A DNA stretch of 64,000 nucleotides from an uncultured Prevotellaceae bacterium (GTDB lineage Bacteria; Bacteroidota; Bacteroidia; Bacteroidales; Bacteroidaceae): NCBI GenBank assembly GCA_900315565.1, contig OMZS01000011.1, forward strand, positions 1 through 64,000, in the 5' to 3' direction. A model generated the notes under the pieces. That model was given only the letters and a program-made list of their open reading frames with translations, made no database searches and was not told where the DNA came from. This document shows positions 29,947 through 40,243 of the stretch, piece after piece. How positions within the stretch are numbered: the first letter of the stretch is position 1; every line of letters starts with the position of its first letter. The position numbers and the translations under genes are program-made.

Positions 29947-32900
29947 TCAGCTTGTTTCGGCATTTCTTTGCACCTCGGCATACTCTGAGGGCGACATGCC
30001 AAAGTAGCGTTTGAACACCGTTGAGAAGTGAGCCTGATTGCTGAAGCCTACGCTGTAGGCCACCTGCGTAACGTTCACCTTTTTTTCGCGAATGAGGCGC
30101 GCGGCTTGCTCAATACGCAGATTGCGGATGAACTCGGCCGTAGAAACACCGGTAATCTCTTTCATTTTGCGGTGAAGCTGCGCGCGACTGATGCCCACGT
30201 CTTCGGTAAGCTGCTCCACATTGTAGTCGGGGTTGCTCAGATTCTCGTTCACGTAGCGCATGATGCGCTCCATGAGGGCATCGTTGTTGCCCTTCACTTC
30301 TATATGCTCCACTTTGTCGGCCTGAACAAGTGCGCCCGAGAATTTGCCACGCAGACGGCGCACGTTGTCCATCAGGTTGTCGATGAGCACATGCAGTTCC
30401 TCCATGCTGAAGGGTTTGGCCAGATAGGCGTCGGCACCACGTTTGAGTCCTTCCAGACGGTCGGTTACCTCGGTGCGCGAGGTGAGCAGAATCACGGGCA
30501 CATCGCTCACCTGCGGGTTGGCCTTGATGTTCTTGAGCAGTGTGATGCCGTCCATTTCGGGCATCATCACATCGGATACCACCAAGTCGTAGGTGCCCGT
30601 GAGCAAGGCCTTGAGAGCTTCCTTGCCGTTAGGACAGGTCTTGAACCGATACCACGGACTGAGTTCGTTCTTGATGTAGCGGGCCACCTCCTCATCGTCG
30701 TCGGCCACCAGAATATGGTAGTTCTTACTGGGCTGCCGCTTGGGTGCCTTCTCTTTCTTTGGCGCAGGCGCAACGGGTTGCGGAGCAGCAACATTTGCCG
30801 CCGCACTGGTTTCCTCAGGAGCGGGACTCTTTTCTTTGAACTCCATCTCTGCAGCTTGGGGCGCAGGAGTTTCTACGTTAGCCTGCCGATTTCGGCCAGG
30901 AGTTTCCTTCATAATCTCCTCTGGCTTCAAGTGAGCGTTGCCCAATGGCAAACGCACGTCGAGACAAGCCCCCTGACGGCCGTCGTCGCGGTTGTAGGCA
31001 CTGATGCGTCCGCCGTGCATCTGCGTGATGGCGCGGCTCAGATTGAGTCCGATGCCAGTACCAGGCGCATGAACGTTGCGCGAACTGTCGCCCTGATAGA
31101 AACGCTCAAAGAGCCGTTCGGTTTTTTCCTCCTTGAAACCCGAGCCTGTGTCGATGACCTTGATGATGGCCTCTTGCTTGTCGGTACTGAGCAGCACTTT
31201 CACCTCGCCTCCGTCGGGCGTAAACTTGAAAGCGTTGGAGAGCAGATTGCTAATCACCTTGTCGAAATTGACGCGGTCAATCCATGCCTTTACTATTTTT
31301 TGCTCGGGCTCAAACACAAAGTTGATGTTGCGCTGGGTGGCGGTGTAACGGTAGAGCGAGCACACACCCGCGATGAAATCTACCAAATTGGTTTCCGAGC
31401 AGTGCAGCCGCATTTGTTTCTTGTCGAGTTTGCGCTCGTCTAGTATCTGGTTGACCAGCAGCATCAGCCGGCGGGCATTGCGGTCGATGGTGTCCAGCGC
31501 CTCTTTGGTTTCGGCACCCGTCAGCGGGGCAGCCAGCGTATCCGACGTGTCGGTATCGGCAGCACCCACGCCTGCCATGCGCTGCAGTTTTTTCAGCGCG
31601 CCCATGATGAGTGTGAGCGGCGAGCGTATGTCGTGGGTAGCATTGATGAGGAACCGCATCTTGGCCTCTTCCATTTCTGCTTTTTTGCGCCGCTCATAGG
31701 CAGAGAGAAGCATGAACAGTGCGCCGCCAGCCAACAGCAGGTAGAGCAGATAAGCCCATGTGGAAGAATACCACGGCCCATGAACCACCACTGTGAAGGC
31801 CCGCGTTCCCTCCGAATAGACTCCGTTACTCATGGCGCGCACTTCCATGTGGTATGTGCCGGGTTTCATCTTGGTAAACGAGAAACTGTTGAGTCCCTCT
31901 GAGGCAGAGGTCCATTCGCCCTCGTTGATGCGATATTGGAAGGTGATGTTCTCGGTGTTCTGATAGTTGAGCAGCGAGAACTCCATAACGAAAGCATTCT
32001 CGTCGTAAGGTATATCGAAGCGGTCGGAACGTGGATTGATGGCCTTGCCGTTGAGCAGGAATGCAGAGAGGAAGACATCGCCCATCTTGATGTGGTCGCC
32101 CTTCACATCGGAAGGCCTGAAGGTGGTCAGACCGTCGTTGGTGGCAACCACTATACGCCCGTCGGGCTCCTGAAGCATAGTTCCGACAATATATTCGTGG
32201 GTGGTGAGTCCGTTGCCGCGCAGATGACTGATGAGCCGTTGGCCTTTGTGGTCGTATTGCCAAATGCCCATGCCCGACGACATCCAAATGTCGCCCGACT
32301 TGTCGAGAATGATACCGTGAATCGATTTGTTGTTGAGCTCTTCGGTGTGAGGATAGTGCTCCAGCTTCTTGCTTTGCTCGCGATAAATGTAGAGACCGCT
32401 ACCCGTACCCACGAGCATTTCGCCGTTGGGCATCTGGCAGAGCGACAAACAGGGCACATTGTCGAGCTGCTGCTCCCATCCCATGACGCGGAAGTTGCCG
32501 TTGCGGGTGTCCATCACCGACAATCCGTCGATAGTGGCTATCCACAGGCGCCCCTTGCGGTCGATGCAGAGGGCTTTTATCCAGTCGTTCCACAGTCGGC
32601 CCAGTTTTCCGTTGGGCTGATTCATCGAACAGGTCTTCACTTCGCCTGTCTGCGTATTGTATATGTAAAGTCCCTTACCAAAACTACAGATGTAGAGTGT
32701 GTTTTGGCCGTCGCTGGTCATGCAGTTCAGCCCCCAGCCCTCGAAACGCTGCCGCGCCTGTGCCTCACCCGTAAGGGGGTTGTAACTGTAGAGCGTATTC
32801 TCGGAGCAGAGCCAATAGTGGCCTGCAGGGTCGCGATAAATGGTATTGGCACCGCTGGGTGCAGCCGGATGGGCGGCCACACGACCCTCGGCATCGAACT

Positions 32901-34020
32901 TATAAACACCGTATTTCTGCACCGTACACCACACATCGCCATTATCGCCCAAGGCAATGCTCGACACACTGCTGCCCAAACGATAGTTCTGGCGGGCAAA
33001 ACTCCAACTGCTGAAGGCCTCTTGAGCCTGACTGATTTGGAAAAGCCCTTTCTTATAGCAAGTCACCCACAAGTTGCCATCTTTGTCTTCCAGCACGTCG
33101 TTTACGTTGGCCGAAGCCAGGTCGAACTCGCTGTTGCCCATCGACTCAACGCGTTGCAGTTTTGTGCTTCCCTTGCGAATCACCATCAGACCACTGCCCG
33201 ACGTGCCCAGATAGATGTCGCCATTGCGCCCCTCGAAAGCCCTGCGCACCGATACACTGTTGTTGAGCGCACTCAGGTCGAATCCTGCGTCAGAAATCTG
33301 GCCGCTGGCATAGTCGTAACGCAAAATGCCATACATGCAAACCAACAGAAATCCCTTGGAATTTGGGGCGAGCACACTGATAACAGGACCGCTCGGCAGC
33401 TGAAAGTCCTTGGTGTTGACAGCTTTGTACTTTGAGTAATCGCTCCTTGTCAGTACGGGCTGATGAGTCCACCTCCACAGTGACTTCTTTGCATCCAAAA
33501 ACATGCCGTTGGCGAAATCGTCGATTCCACCGGCGCGGTTGAGTGAGACTTCTTTCGTTATCATGCGATTTCGCTTGTCGAGCATAAAAATGCCATAGCC
33601 CGCCGTGCCTATCAGCATGCGATGGGCATCGATGGGCACAAGCGTCTCGATGCGCGGCTTTATTCCGCCAGGAAAAACGCAACGGCGGAAACAGTTGTGC
33701 TCGTAATCGTAAGTGGCAAGCCCCTTTGCAAAACCTATCCACAAAAGGCCAGGGCCTTCTGACAAGAAATAGGTGGCCTCGTTGTCGGGCACCGACAGAG
33801 AGTCAGAAGGTTCGGTGAAATAAGACGTGAAACGGTAGCCGTCGAAACGGTTCAAACCGTTCTCTGTACCCACCCAGATGTAACCGTAGTTGTCTTGGCA
33901 AACACTGGTCACGCGGCTGCTCGACATCTTGTCGGCGCTATAGAGTTTTCCGGTGTCGGCAACCGCTTTTCCCATAGGCAGCCCCACCAGAAGCATGAGC
34001 AAAAACAACAATTGTTTCAT
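29947..34020 (-). CDS. Hybrid two-component system (HTCS) regulator
   Basis: A 1357-residue one-protein signalling system. Order: signal peptide 1-21; two beta-propellers of Reg_prop repeats (GYIWVGTENGLNRFDGYRF onward) to about 680; Y_Y_Y domain to about 760; one membrane segment near 765-787 (WAYLLYLLLAGGALFML); histidine kinase with H796 in NATHDIRSPLTLI; ATPase with NLLSNAFKFTPDGG and RNVHAPGTGIGLNLS; a Pro/Ala/Lys linker (about 1030-1095); receiver domain with D1150 in LVVSDVMMPEMDG; AraC-type DNA-binding end with VGFSNQAHFSTVFKRYFGMS. HTCS proteins bind an oligosaccharide in the periplasm and activate the adjacent locus, so this is the probable xylan sensor. The H-box has Asp-Ile-Arg-Ser instead of the usual Glu-Leu-Arg-Thr. 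A -7 box lies 20 bp upstream. Confidence 0.95.
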   Translation of the reverse strand: MKQLLFLLMLLVGLPMGKAVADTGKLYSADKMSSSRVTSVCQDNYGYIWVGTENGLNRFDGYRFTSYFTEPSDSLSVPDNEATYFLSEGPGLLWIGFAKGLATYDYEHNCFRRCVFPGGIKPRIETLVPIDAHRMLIGTAGYGIFMLDKRNRMITKEVSLNRAGGIDDFANGMFLDAKKSLWRWTHQPVLTRSDYSKYKAVNTKDFQLPSGPVISVLAPNSKGFLLVCMYGILRYDYASGQISDAGFDLSALNNSVSVRRAFEGRNGDIYLGTSGSGLMVIRKGSTKLQRVESMGNSEFDLASANVNDVLEDKDGNLWVTCYKKGLFQISQAQEAFSSWSFARQNYRLGSSVSSIALGDNGDVWCTVQKYGVYKFDAEGRVAAHPAAPSGANTIYRDPAGHYWLCSENTLYSYNPLTGEAQARQRFEGWGLNCMTSDGQNTLYICSFGKGLYIYNTQTGEVKTCSMNQPNGKLGRLWNDWIKALCIDRKGRLWIATIDGLSVMDTRNGNFRVMGWEQQLDNVPCLSLCQMPNGEMLVGTGSGLYIYREQSKKLEHYPHTEELNNKSIHGIILDKSGDIWMSSGMGIWQYDHKGQRLISHLRGNGLTTHEYIVGTMLQEPDGRIVVATNDGLTTFRPSDVKGDHIKMGDVFLSAFLLNGKAINPRSDRFDIPYDENAFVMEFSLLNYQNTENITFQYRINEGEWTSASEGLNSFSFTKMKPGTYHMEVRAMSNGVYSEGTRAFTVVVHGPWYSSTWAYLLYLLLAGGALFMLLSAYERRKKAEMEEAKMRFLINATHDIRSPLTLIMGALKKLQRMAGVGAADTDTSDTLAAPLTGAETKEALDTIDRNARRLMLLVNQILDERKLDKKQMRLHCSETNLVDFIAGVCSLYRYTATQRNINFVFEPEQKIVKAWIDRVNFDKVISNLLSNAFKFTPDGGEVKVLLSTDKQEAIIKVIDTGSGFKEEKTERLFERFYQGDSSRNVHAPGTGIGLNLSRAITQMHGGRISAYNRDDGRQGACLDVRLPLGNAHLKPEEIMKETPGRNRQANVETPAPQAAEMEFKEKSPAPEETSAAANVAAPQPVAPAPKKEKAPKRQPSKNYHILVADDDEEVARYIKNELSPWYRFKTCPNGKEALKALLTGTYDLVVSDVMMPEMDGITLLKNIKANPQVSDVPVILLTSRTEVTDRLEGLKRGADAYLAKPFSMEELHVLIDNLMDNVRRLRGKFSGALVQADKVEHIEVKGNNDALMERIMRYVNENLSNPDYNVEQLTEDVGISRAQLHRKMKEITGVSTAEFIRNLRIEQAARLIREKKVNVTQVAYSVGFSNQAHFSTVFKRYFGMSPSEYAEVQRNAETS

Positions 34021-34039
34021 TTTTTATGGTATTTTCGTG

Positions 34040-34047
34040 CAAATTTA
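34040..34047 (-). promoter_or_regulatory. Bacteroidetes -7 box (TAAATTTG, minus strand) for the HTCS gene
   Basis: CAAATTTA on the + strand reads TAAATTTG, a TAnnTTTG match, 20 bp before the HTCS start. Confidence 0.6.
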
Positions 34048-34155
34048 GTCATTTTTTTCCTAACTAAGGTTTTTATCAGCACAAAAATGCTACAATTTGG
34101 CTACGACTATTCCTCTAAAGCACTTTATTCATCTTGCCAAGGCTGTTTACACAAC

Positions 34156-34196
34156 AAATCCCACAGATTTTACAAAATAGAAAACCTGTGGGATTT
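34156..34196 (-). terminator. Hairpin terminator after ruvB
   Basis: AAATCCCACAG (34156-34166) pairs perfectly with CTGTGGGATTT (34186-34196). It lies 21 bp after the ruvB stop and separates it from the HTCS promoter. Confidence 0.7.
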
Positions 34197-34217
34197 GCAT
34201 TTTTATAAGCAATTGGC

Positions 34218-35249
34218 TCAGTCGAACAATGTGGGCTGACCATCGTTGCCACCGTAAATATTTCGGCCGAAATGCTGATAAGCCAGTTCGGTGGCCATAC
34301 GGCCACGGGGCGTACGTTTGACGAAGCCTTCCATGATAAGGAACGGCTCATACACCTCCTCCACAGTGCCTGTGTCCTCGCCGATGGCCGTGGCAATGGT
34401 GGAGAGACCGACAGGACCGCCATGGAATTTGTCGATGATGGTGAGCAGAATTTTGTTGTCGATTTCATCGAGTCCAAACTGGTCGATGTTAAGAGCAGTA
34501 AGGGCGATGCGGGCAATGCGAGTATCAATGCGCCCGTTGCCCTTCACCTGAGCAAAGTCGCGCACTCGGCGCAGCAAAGCGTTGGCTATACGGGGCGTTC
34601 CGCGCGAACGGCGCGCTATCTCCACGGCAGCGTCGGCATCGATGGGTACTTGCAGAATGCGGGCCGAACGCTGAATGATGCGTGTGAGCGTCTGCGGATC
34701 GTAATACTCCAAGTGCAGATTGATGCCGAAACGGGCACGGAGCGGGGCGGTAAGCAGACCGCTGCGCGTGGTGGCACCCACAAGTGTGAAAGGATTGAGG
34801 TCTATCTGGATGCTGCGCGCCGAGGGTCCTTTGTCAATCATGATGTCGATGCGGTAGTCTTCCATGGCCGAGTAGAGGTATTCCTCAACCACAGGCGACA
34901 GACGGTGAATCTCGTCGATGAACAGCACGTCGTTGGTCTCGAGCGAAGTGAGGATGCCGGCCAAGTCGCCAGGCTTGTCGAGCACGGGGCCGCTGGTGAT
35001 TTTAAATCCTACGCCCAGCTCGTTGGCAATGATGTTCGAGAGGGTGGTCTTGCCGAGGCCGGGAGGGCCGTGCAGCAATGTGTGGTCGAGCGGCTCACCT
35101 CGGTATTTGGCAGCCTCGACAAACACTTCAAGATTTTCAACCACCTTCTTTTGACCGCTGAAATCACTGAATTTCAACGGGCGAAGGGCATTCTCGAAGT
35201 CTTTCTCTGCCGAGGAATAGCTTTCTTGACGGATATCGAAATCTTCCAT
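34218..35249 (-). CDS. ruvB: Holliday junction branch migration helicase RuvB
   Basis: A 343-residue cytosolic AAA+ motor that drives branch migration with RuvA during recombinational repair. Visible: N-terminal [20 protein letters not shown], Walker A GPPGLGKT, Walker [20 protein letters not shown], sensor 1 [11 protein letters not shown], then the winged-helix end with [24 protein letters not shown] and TPRGR. Length and motifs are standard. It is the last gene of the run GNAT-like, parE, S41 protease, ruvB; the protease gene ends 62 bp upstream. Confidence 0.97.
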   Translation of the reverse strand: MEDFDIRQESYSSAEKDFENALRPLKFSDFSGQKKVVENLEVFVEAAKYRGEPLDHTLLHGPPGLGKTTLSNIIANELGVGFKITSGPVLDKPGDLAGILTSLETNDVLFIDEIHRLSPVVEEYLYSAMEDYRIDIMIDKGPSARSIQIDLNPFTLVGATTRSGLLTAPLRARFGINLHLEYYDPQTLTRIIQRSARILQVPIDADAAVEIARRSRGTPRIANALLRRVRDFAQVKGNGRIDTRIARIALTALNIDQFGLDEIDNKILLTIIDKFHGGPVGLSTIATAIGEDTGTVEEVYEPFLIMEGFVKRTPRGRMATELAYQHFGRNIYGGNDGQPTLFD

Positions 35250-35311
35250 TAGCGCACGATATTATTGAAGCATATTTACAATTCTCATTTCTTCACATCA
35301 TCTCTCCCACT

Positions 35312-36883
35312 CTACTCACTGATTACCTGAAGACCTTTCTGATAGATGTGGTTCTTGTCGTTGGCAATCTGGAAATATTCGCTCATGTCCCACAGGTCGC
35401 GGGCAATGAGTGCCTTGAGCTGATTGCGCAGATAAGGAATGGTGCGTTGCAACTCGTCGTCGTCCTTGGGTTTCACCTTTTGCTTCTCGCCTTCGGCTAT
35501 AATGCTGTCGATGAGCGACTGCGGCACTTCGTATTCCTTTCTGAACTGCTCGTAGTTGGCGTAGCGCGACTTGAGTTTCTTGCGGTTGTTGTCGATGAAC
35601 CGAAGGTTCTGGTTGATGACAATGCTTTTGGCCGAAAGTTGCCGATGAAACCGCGTATATTGCAATGTGTCGAGCGGCACAAAGAAGTCGGGCATAATGC
35701 CTCCTCCGCCATAAACGGTGCGTCCCTTGCGCAGGGTTTTGTATTTCAGAGAGTCGGCAAAGTGGATGCTGTCGGGGTTGGTCAGCTCGCCATGTTTAAG
35801 ACGGTTGTCAAGGTCCATCTCGTAGTCTTTCAGGTCGCCTTTCTTGTAGGGCTTCTGTATGCAACGCCCGCTGGGCGTGTAGTAATGGGCCACAGTGAGC
35901 CGGATCATCGAACCGTCGGGCATTTCGATGGGACGCTGCACCAGCCCTTTGCCAAACGAACGGCGACCCACCACCAAGCCACGGTCTTGATCCTGAATGG
36001 CACCAGTGACAATCTCGGCGGCCGAAGCAGTGAACTCGTTGATGAGCACCACCACCTTGCCGCTCTGCAACAGTCCGCGACCGTCGGCATTGAACTCATT
36101 GCGCGGCACCTTACGGCCAACGGTATAAACGAGCATGTCGCCCCGCTGCAAAAATTCGTTGGCAATGTCGGCAGCAGCCTGCAAATAGCCGCCACCGTTG
36201 TCCTGAAGGTCGAGCAACAGGTCGTTCATGCCTCGCTCTTTGAGCTGCTGAACAGCATCGAGAAACTCCTTGTGGGTGTTGGCACCAAAACTGCCTATGC
36301 GTATGTAGCCCAATCCGGGACGTATCATATAGACGGCATCAATGGTTTTCACAGGAATCTTGTCGCGCGTCACCGTGAACGAAAGCAGGTCTTTCACACC
36401 GCGGCGCACAATGCCCAGCCGCACCTTGGTGCCCTTGGGACCGCGCAGCCGCTTCATGATTTCCTCCTTCGACATTTTCACACCGGCTATGGCCGTATCG
36501 TTCACCTGCACAATGCGGTCGCCAGCCACAATACCCACCTTCTCCGATGGGCCATTGATGACGGGCTGAATCACGATGAGCGTGTCCTCAACCATGTTGA
36601 ACTGCACACCAATGCCTTCGAAGTTGCCCTGCAACGGCTCGTTCATCGACTTCACCTCCTTGGGTGTGGCATACGACGAGTGCGGGTCCAGCTCCTTGAG
36701 CATGCCCCGGATGGCATCTTCCACCAACTTGCCCTCGTCAACAGAGTCAACGTAAAGCGAGTTGATGGCAGCCTCAGCCCACTGCAGCTTGGCCATGGGA
36801 CTGTTTTGCCCTAAATTAAAACGCAATTGAGCAGAAGCCTGCAGAGACAGCAGCAGACAACATGCCAAGAATATTTTTTTCAT
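35312..36883 (-). CDS. S41 family C-terminal processing protease
   Basis: A 523-residue exported protease (signal MKKIFLACCLLLSLQASAQL). Residues about 30-80 form the N-terminal helical part, followed by a PDZ domain (GIGVQFNMVEDTLIVIQPVI, GDRIVQVNDTAIAGVKM) and the S41 catalytic domain: LLDLQDNGGGYLQAA, VLINEFTASAAEIVTGAIQD with the nucleophile Ser near residue 285, and RSFGKGLVQ with the general-base Lys. Such Ctp proteases cleave periplasmic or lipoprotein substrates. The long C-terminal extension (about 380-523) is common in Bacteroidetes members. It starts 28 bp after parE, so the two are probably co-transcribed. Confidence 0.92.
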   Translation of the reverse strand: MKKIFLACCLLLSLQASAQLRFNLGQNSPMAKLQWAEAAINSLYVDSVDEGKLVEDAIRGMLKELDPHSSYATPKEVKSMNEPLQGNFEGIGVQFNMVEDTLIVIQPVINGPSEKVGIVAGDRIVQVNDTAIAGVKMSKEEIMKRLRGPKGTKVRLGIVRRGVKDLLSFTVTRDKIPVKTIDAVYMIRPGLGYIRIGSFGANTHKEFLDAVQQLKERGMNDLLLDLQDNGGGYLQAAADIANEFLQRGDMLVYTVGRKVPRNEFNADGRGLLQSGKVVVLINEFTASAAEIVTGAIQDQDRGLVVGRRSFGKGLVQRPIEMPDGSMIRLTVAHYYTPSGRCIQKPYKKGDLKDYEMDLDNRLKHGELTNPDSIHFADSLKYKTLRKGRTVYGGGGIMPDFFVPLDTLQYTRFHRQLSAKSIVINQNLRFIDNNRKKLKSRYANYEQFRKEYEVPQSLIDSIIAEGEKQKVKPKDDDELQRTIPYLRNQLKALIARDLWDMSEYFQIANDKNHIYQKGLQVISE

Positions 36884-36911
36884 TTTCAGATACTTTCTTC
36901 TTGTAATACTA

Positions 36912-38885
36912 TCAATAAATCTCTTCCTCCTCTGGCCGGTCTTCTTCCACCACCAGGTTGTCGATGATGAAGTTCTGGCGCTCCATGGTGTTCTTTCCCA
37001 TGTAGTAGGCCAAGAGTTTCTGCACCTGGTCGTTCTTGTGGAGCGTTACCTGCTCCAATCGGATGTCGGGGCCGATGAAACCGGCAAATTCTTCGGGTGA
37101 AATCTCGCCAAGGCCCTTGAATCGGGTGATTTCAGGGTCGGGACCAAGGTCGCTGATGGCCTTCAGACGCTCGTCGTCGCTATAACAATAGCGGGTAATG
37201 AAGTCCGACTTTTTTTGTTGGCTGCCGTTGTCTGCCAGCTTCTTGTCCTCGGCGGCAAGCACTTTCTTGTTTCTTATTTTTGTGCGGCGGTTGCGTACGC
37301 GGAACAGCGGTGTCTGCAACACATACACATGACCTTTCTTCACCAGTTCGGGGAAGAACTGCAGGAAGAACGTGATGGTGAGCAGTCTGATGTGCATGCC
37401 ATCGACATCGGCATCAGTAGCCACAATTACCTTGTTGTAGCGCAGCGAGTCGAGGCCGTCCTCTATGTCGAGCGCCGACATGAGCAGGAAAAACTCCTCG
37501 TTCTTATACACCTCCTGTTTGTTCAGACCGAAGGCATTGAGCGGCTTTCCGCGCAACGAGAACACGGCCTGCGTGTTCACGTCGCGGCTCTTGGTGATGC
37601 TTCCGCTGGCCGAATCGCCCTCGGTGATGAAGATGCAACTCTCTTCCTTGCGGTCGTTCTTGGTGTCGCTGAAGTGAATGCGGCAGTCGCGCAGCTTGCG
37701 GTTGTGCAGATTGGCTTTCTTGGCTTTCTCGCGCGCCTGCTTGGCAACGCCCGCCATGGCTTTGCGCTCGCGCTCGCTCTCCTTCACCTTTTGGTCGATG
37801 GCCTCGGCCACCTCGGTATGAATGTGCAAATAGTTGTCCACCTGCTGCTTGACGAAGTCGCCCACATACTTGTTGATGCTGTCGCCTCCTGGAGCCATGA
37901 GCGTAGAGCCGAGTTTAATCTTGGTCTGGCTCTCAAATACAGGCTCCTCTACGTTGATGGCGATGGCAGCTACAAGTCCGTTGCGAATATCACCCGACTC
38001 GTATTTGCCGAAAAACTCTTTGATGGTACGCGCAATATGCTCCTTGAACGCACTCTGGTGGGTACCGCCCTGCGTGGTGTGCTGTCCGTTGACAAACGAA
38101 TGATATTCCTCACCATACTGGTCGGTGTGGGTGAAGGCTATCTCAATGTCCTCGCCGCGCATGTGTACGATGGGGTAAAGTCCATCGTTGGTCATCGTGT
38201 CGGTCAGCAGGTCGCACAAGCCGTTGCGGCTCACAATGCGGCGGCCATTGTACATGATGGTGAGACCCTGGTTCAGATAAGTGTAGTTGCGGAGCATGGT
38301 TTCCACGAATTCGTCGTGAAAAGAGTAATTCTTGAACAGTTTCTCGTCGTTATCAGGTTCAAAGAAGATGTAGGTGCCGTGCTCTTCGGTACTCTTTTCG
38401 GTGACATCCTCCTTCAGGATGCCGCGCTCGAAAACAGCACGGCGAACCATGCCGTCGCGATAACTGCGCACCTCGAAACGGCGGCTCAAGGCATTCACGG
38501 CCTTCACACCCACACCATTCAATCCCACCGACTTTTTGAAAGCCTTTGAGTCGTACTTTCCGCCGGTGTTCAGCACGCTCACAGCCTCGATGAGCTTACC
38601 TTGTGGAATGCCTCGGCCATAGTCGCGCACACTGACGCGCAGGTTGTCCTCCACATCCACCTCAATGCGCTTGCCGGCGTTCATCTTGAACTCGTCAATG
38701 GAGTTGTCCATCACTTCTTTCAGCAGCACATAGATGCCGTCTTCGGGCAGATTGCCGTCGCCCAGTCGGCCAATATACATGCCGGGGCGCAAGCGGATAT
38801 GCTCAATACCCGTTAGTGTCTGAATATTATCATCTGTATATTCAGTGGGTGTTGGGTGTTGGGTGTTTTCTAATTCGTCAGCCAT
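36912..38885 (-). CDS. parE: DNA topoisomerase IV subunit B
   Basis: A 657-residue type IIA topoisomerase ATPase subunit that decatenates chromosomes with ParC. ATPase motifs: [10 protein letters not shown] (Mg/ATP Asn), VRDYGRGIP and [15 protein letters not shown]. The transducer has [14 protein letters not shown] motifs are [10 protein letters not shown] and [17 protein letters not shown]. The opening [20 protein letters not shown] and the insertion pattern fit the Bacteroidetes ParE group rather than GyrB, which typically reads RKRPAMYIGD. The partner parC is not in this window. It starts 19 bp after the GNAT-like gene. Confidence 0.88.
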   Translation of the reverse strand: MADELENTQHPTPTEYTDDNIQTLTGIEHIRLRPGMYIGRLGDGNLPEDGIYVLLKEVMDNSIDEFKMNAGKRIEVDVEDNLRVSVRDYGRGIPQGKLIEAVSVLNTGGKYDSKAFKKSVGLNGVGVKAVNALSRRFEVRSYRDGMVRRAVFERGILKEDVTEKSTEEHGTYIFFEPDNDEKLFKNYSFHDEFVETMLRNYTYLNQGLTIMYNGRRIVSRNGLCDLLTDTMTNDGLYPIVHMRGEDIEIAFTHTDQYGEEYHSFVNGQHTTQGGTHQSAFKEHIARTIKEFFGKYESGDIRNGLVAAIAINVEEPVFESQTKIKLGSTLMAPGGDSINKYVGDFVKQQVDNYLHIHTEVAEAIDQKVKESERERKAMAGVAKQAREKAKKANLHNRKLRDCRIHFSDTKNDRKEESCIFITEGDSASGSITKSRDVNTQAVFSLRGKPLNAFGLNKQEVYKNEEFFLLMSALDIEDGLDSLRYNKVIVATDADVDGMHIRLLTITFFLQFFPELVKKGHVYVLQTPLFRVRNRRTKIRNKKVLAAEDKKLADNGSQQKKSDFITRYCYSDDERLKAISDLGPDPEITRFKGLGEISPEEFAGFIGPDIRLEQVTLHKNDQVQKLLAYYMGKNTMERQNFIIDNLVVEEDRPEEEEIY

Positions 38886-38904
38886 GAATTATCTGTTTTC
38901 GATA

Positions 38905-40059
38905 TTACTTTTTTTCGATTATCTTCTTGTAGCAGCGGCGGCGCTTGTGGTTGATGGTTTCGAAGTAGCTCCACTGGCCTTGCACGTTTTCGTTGCTCTC
39001 CATTTCCACCTGGCTCTCGCCCCACTCTATGCCGTACTTGTTGTACCAGGGGATGAGGTCGTAGAACATCAGCGCGTTGGCGCCCTTCTTGCGGTACTCG
39101 GGCAGCACGCCAATCATCATCAAATCTACGATGTTTGTTTTGTGCATCTTTAGCGAGCGCAACACATGCCACCAGCCGAAAGGCCAGAGCCGTCCCTTAC
39201 GGCACTTCTGCATGGCGCGCGAGAGTGACGGTATGGTGATGCCCACGCCTATCATTTTGTGCTCGTCGGTGCTCCAGTCCTCGATAATGGGAATCAGGTT
39301 GAGGTCGGCCAGCGGCAGATACATCTTCACGTATTGGTCCACCTGCTTGTCGGTGAGTTCAGAGAAGCCATAGAGGTCCTTGAACGTGTCGTTGATCAGA
39401 TGGAACACCTCGTGGCCCTTGCCGCTGTTGATTTCCTCGCGCGTCATTTTGCGCACGTGCAGATTGTAGCGTTTCTGTATCATCTCGGCAATTTTCACCA
39501 TTTTATCGGGAATTTTGTCGGGTACGATAATCTTGAACTCCACATAGTCGTTGTCTTTTTCCCAACCGCCCAGCTGCTCCATGTGCTGCGGATAGTAAGG
39601 GAAATTATAAATGGTGGCCATGGTGCCCAGCTGGTCAAAACCGTCGGTGAGCATGCCCTCAGGGTCGAAATCGGTGAATCCCAGCGGGCCAATCACCTCC
39701 TCCATGCCTTTTGCGCGCCCGTAGTCCTCAACGGCCTTGAGCAATGCACCCGAAACCTCCATGTCGTCGATGAAGTCAATCCATCCGAAACGCACGCTCT
39801 TCCGTCCCCAGCGCTCATTGGCCTTGTAGTTAATGATGGCGGCTACGCGCCCCACAAGTTTCCCGTCGCGCCAAGCCATATAATACTCTGCCTCGCAAAA
39901 CTCAAAGGCAGCGTTGCGCTCTTTGCTCAGCGTTGTCAGTTCGTCGCTGAATAATGTCGGGGCATCGTAAGCATTGCCCTTATACAAGTCGTAATGGAAG
40001 TCGATGAAGGTGGTCAGGTCTTTCTTGCTGGCGACCTTCGTTATCTTTACTGCTGACAT
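38905..40059 (-). CDS. GNAT-like N-acetyltransferase
   Basis: A 384-residue cytosolic protein resembling a Bacteroidetes group annotated as N-acetyltransferase or hypothetical. A GNAT-type beginning (EYYMAWRDGKLVGRVAAIIN) and a second acyl-CoA-like core (VGVGITIPSLSRAM, NIVDLMMIGVLPEYRKKGAN) suggest two GNAT folds, the second with a partly kept V-x-P-x-x-R-x-x-G motif. IGPLGFTDFDPEGMLTDGFD is a hallmark of this family. The substrate is unknown. It heads the four-gene run that ends with ruvB and has its own promoter at 40110. Confidence 0.75.
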   Translation of the reverse strand: MSAVKITKVASKKDLTTFIDFHYDLYKGNAYDAPTLFSDELTTLSKERNAAFEFCEAEYYMAWRDGKLVGRVAAIINYKANERWGRKSVRFGWIDFIDDMEVSGALLKAVEDYGRAKGMEEVIGPLGFTDFDPEGMLTDGFDQLGTMATIYNFPYYPQHMEQLGGWEKDNDYVEFKIIVPDKIPDKMVKIAEMIQKRYNLHVRKMTREEINSGKGHEVFHLINDTFKDLYGFSELTDKQVDQYVKMYLPLADLNLIPIIEDWSTDEHKMIGVGITIPSLSRAMQKCRKGRLWPFGWWHVLRSLKMHKTNIVDLMMIGVLPEYRKKGANALMFYDLIPWYNKYGIEWGESQVEMESNENVQGQWSYFETINHKRRRCYKKIIEKK

Positions 40060-40109
40060 ATTATTTAGTTATTTTTCTTGTATTTCAATCCTATTCTGCT
40101 TCAAAAATG

Positions 40110-40117
40110 CAAAAATA
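40110..40117 (-). promoter_or_regulatory. Bacteroidetes -7 box (TATTTTTG, minus strand)
   Basis: CAAAAATA on the + strand, 51 bp before the start of the GNAT-like gene, in the divergent gap to the LOG gene. Confidence 0.6.
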
Positions 40118-40212
40118 CGGCTTTTTGGCGACATACCCAAATTTAAAGATTTAAAAAAAACAACATAACCAAGATTGGCCGTTTATTCTTTCTTCATTTT
40201 CACATTTTTCAC

Positions 40213-40220
40213 TACCTTTG
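40213..40220 (+). promoter_or_regulatory. Bacteroidetes -7 box (TACCTTTG) for the LOG gene
   Basis: A TAnnTTTG match 24 bp before the ATG at 40244. It excludes the longer start at 40175, which would lie upstream of the promoter. Confidence 0.75.
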
Positions 40221-40243
40221 CAACAAAAACAAGAAGACTGATT

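Noticed and set aside
30028-31443. 471-residue ORF antisense to the HTCS gene
   Set aside because: Shadow frame of a gene with clear kinase and receiver motifs.
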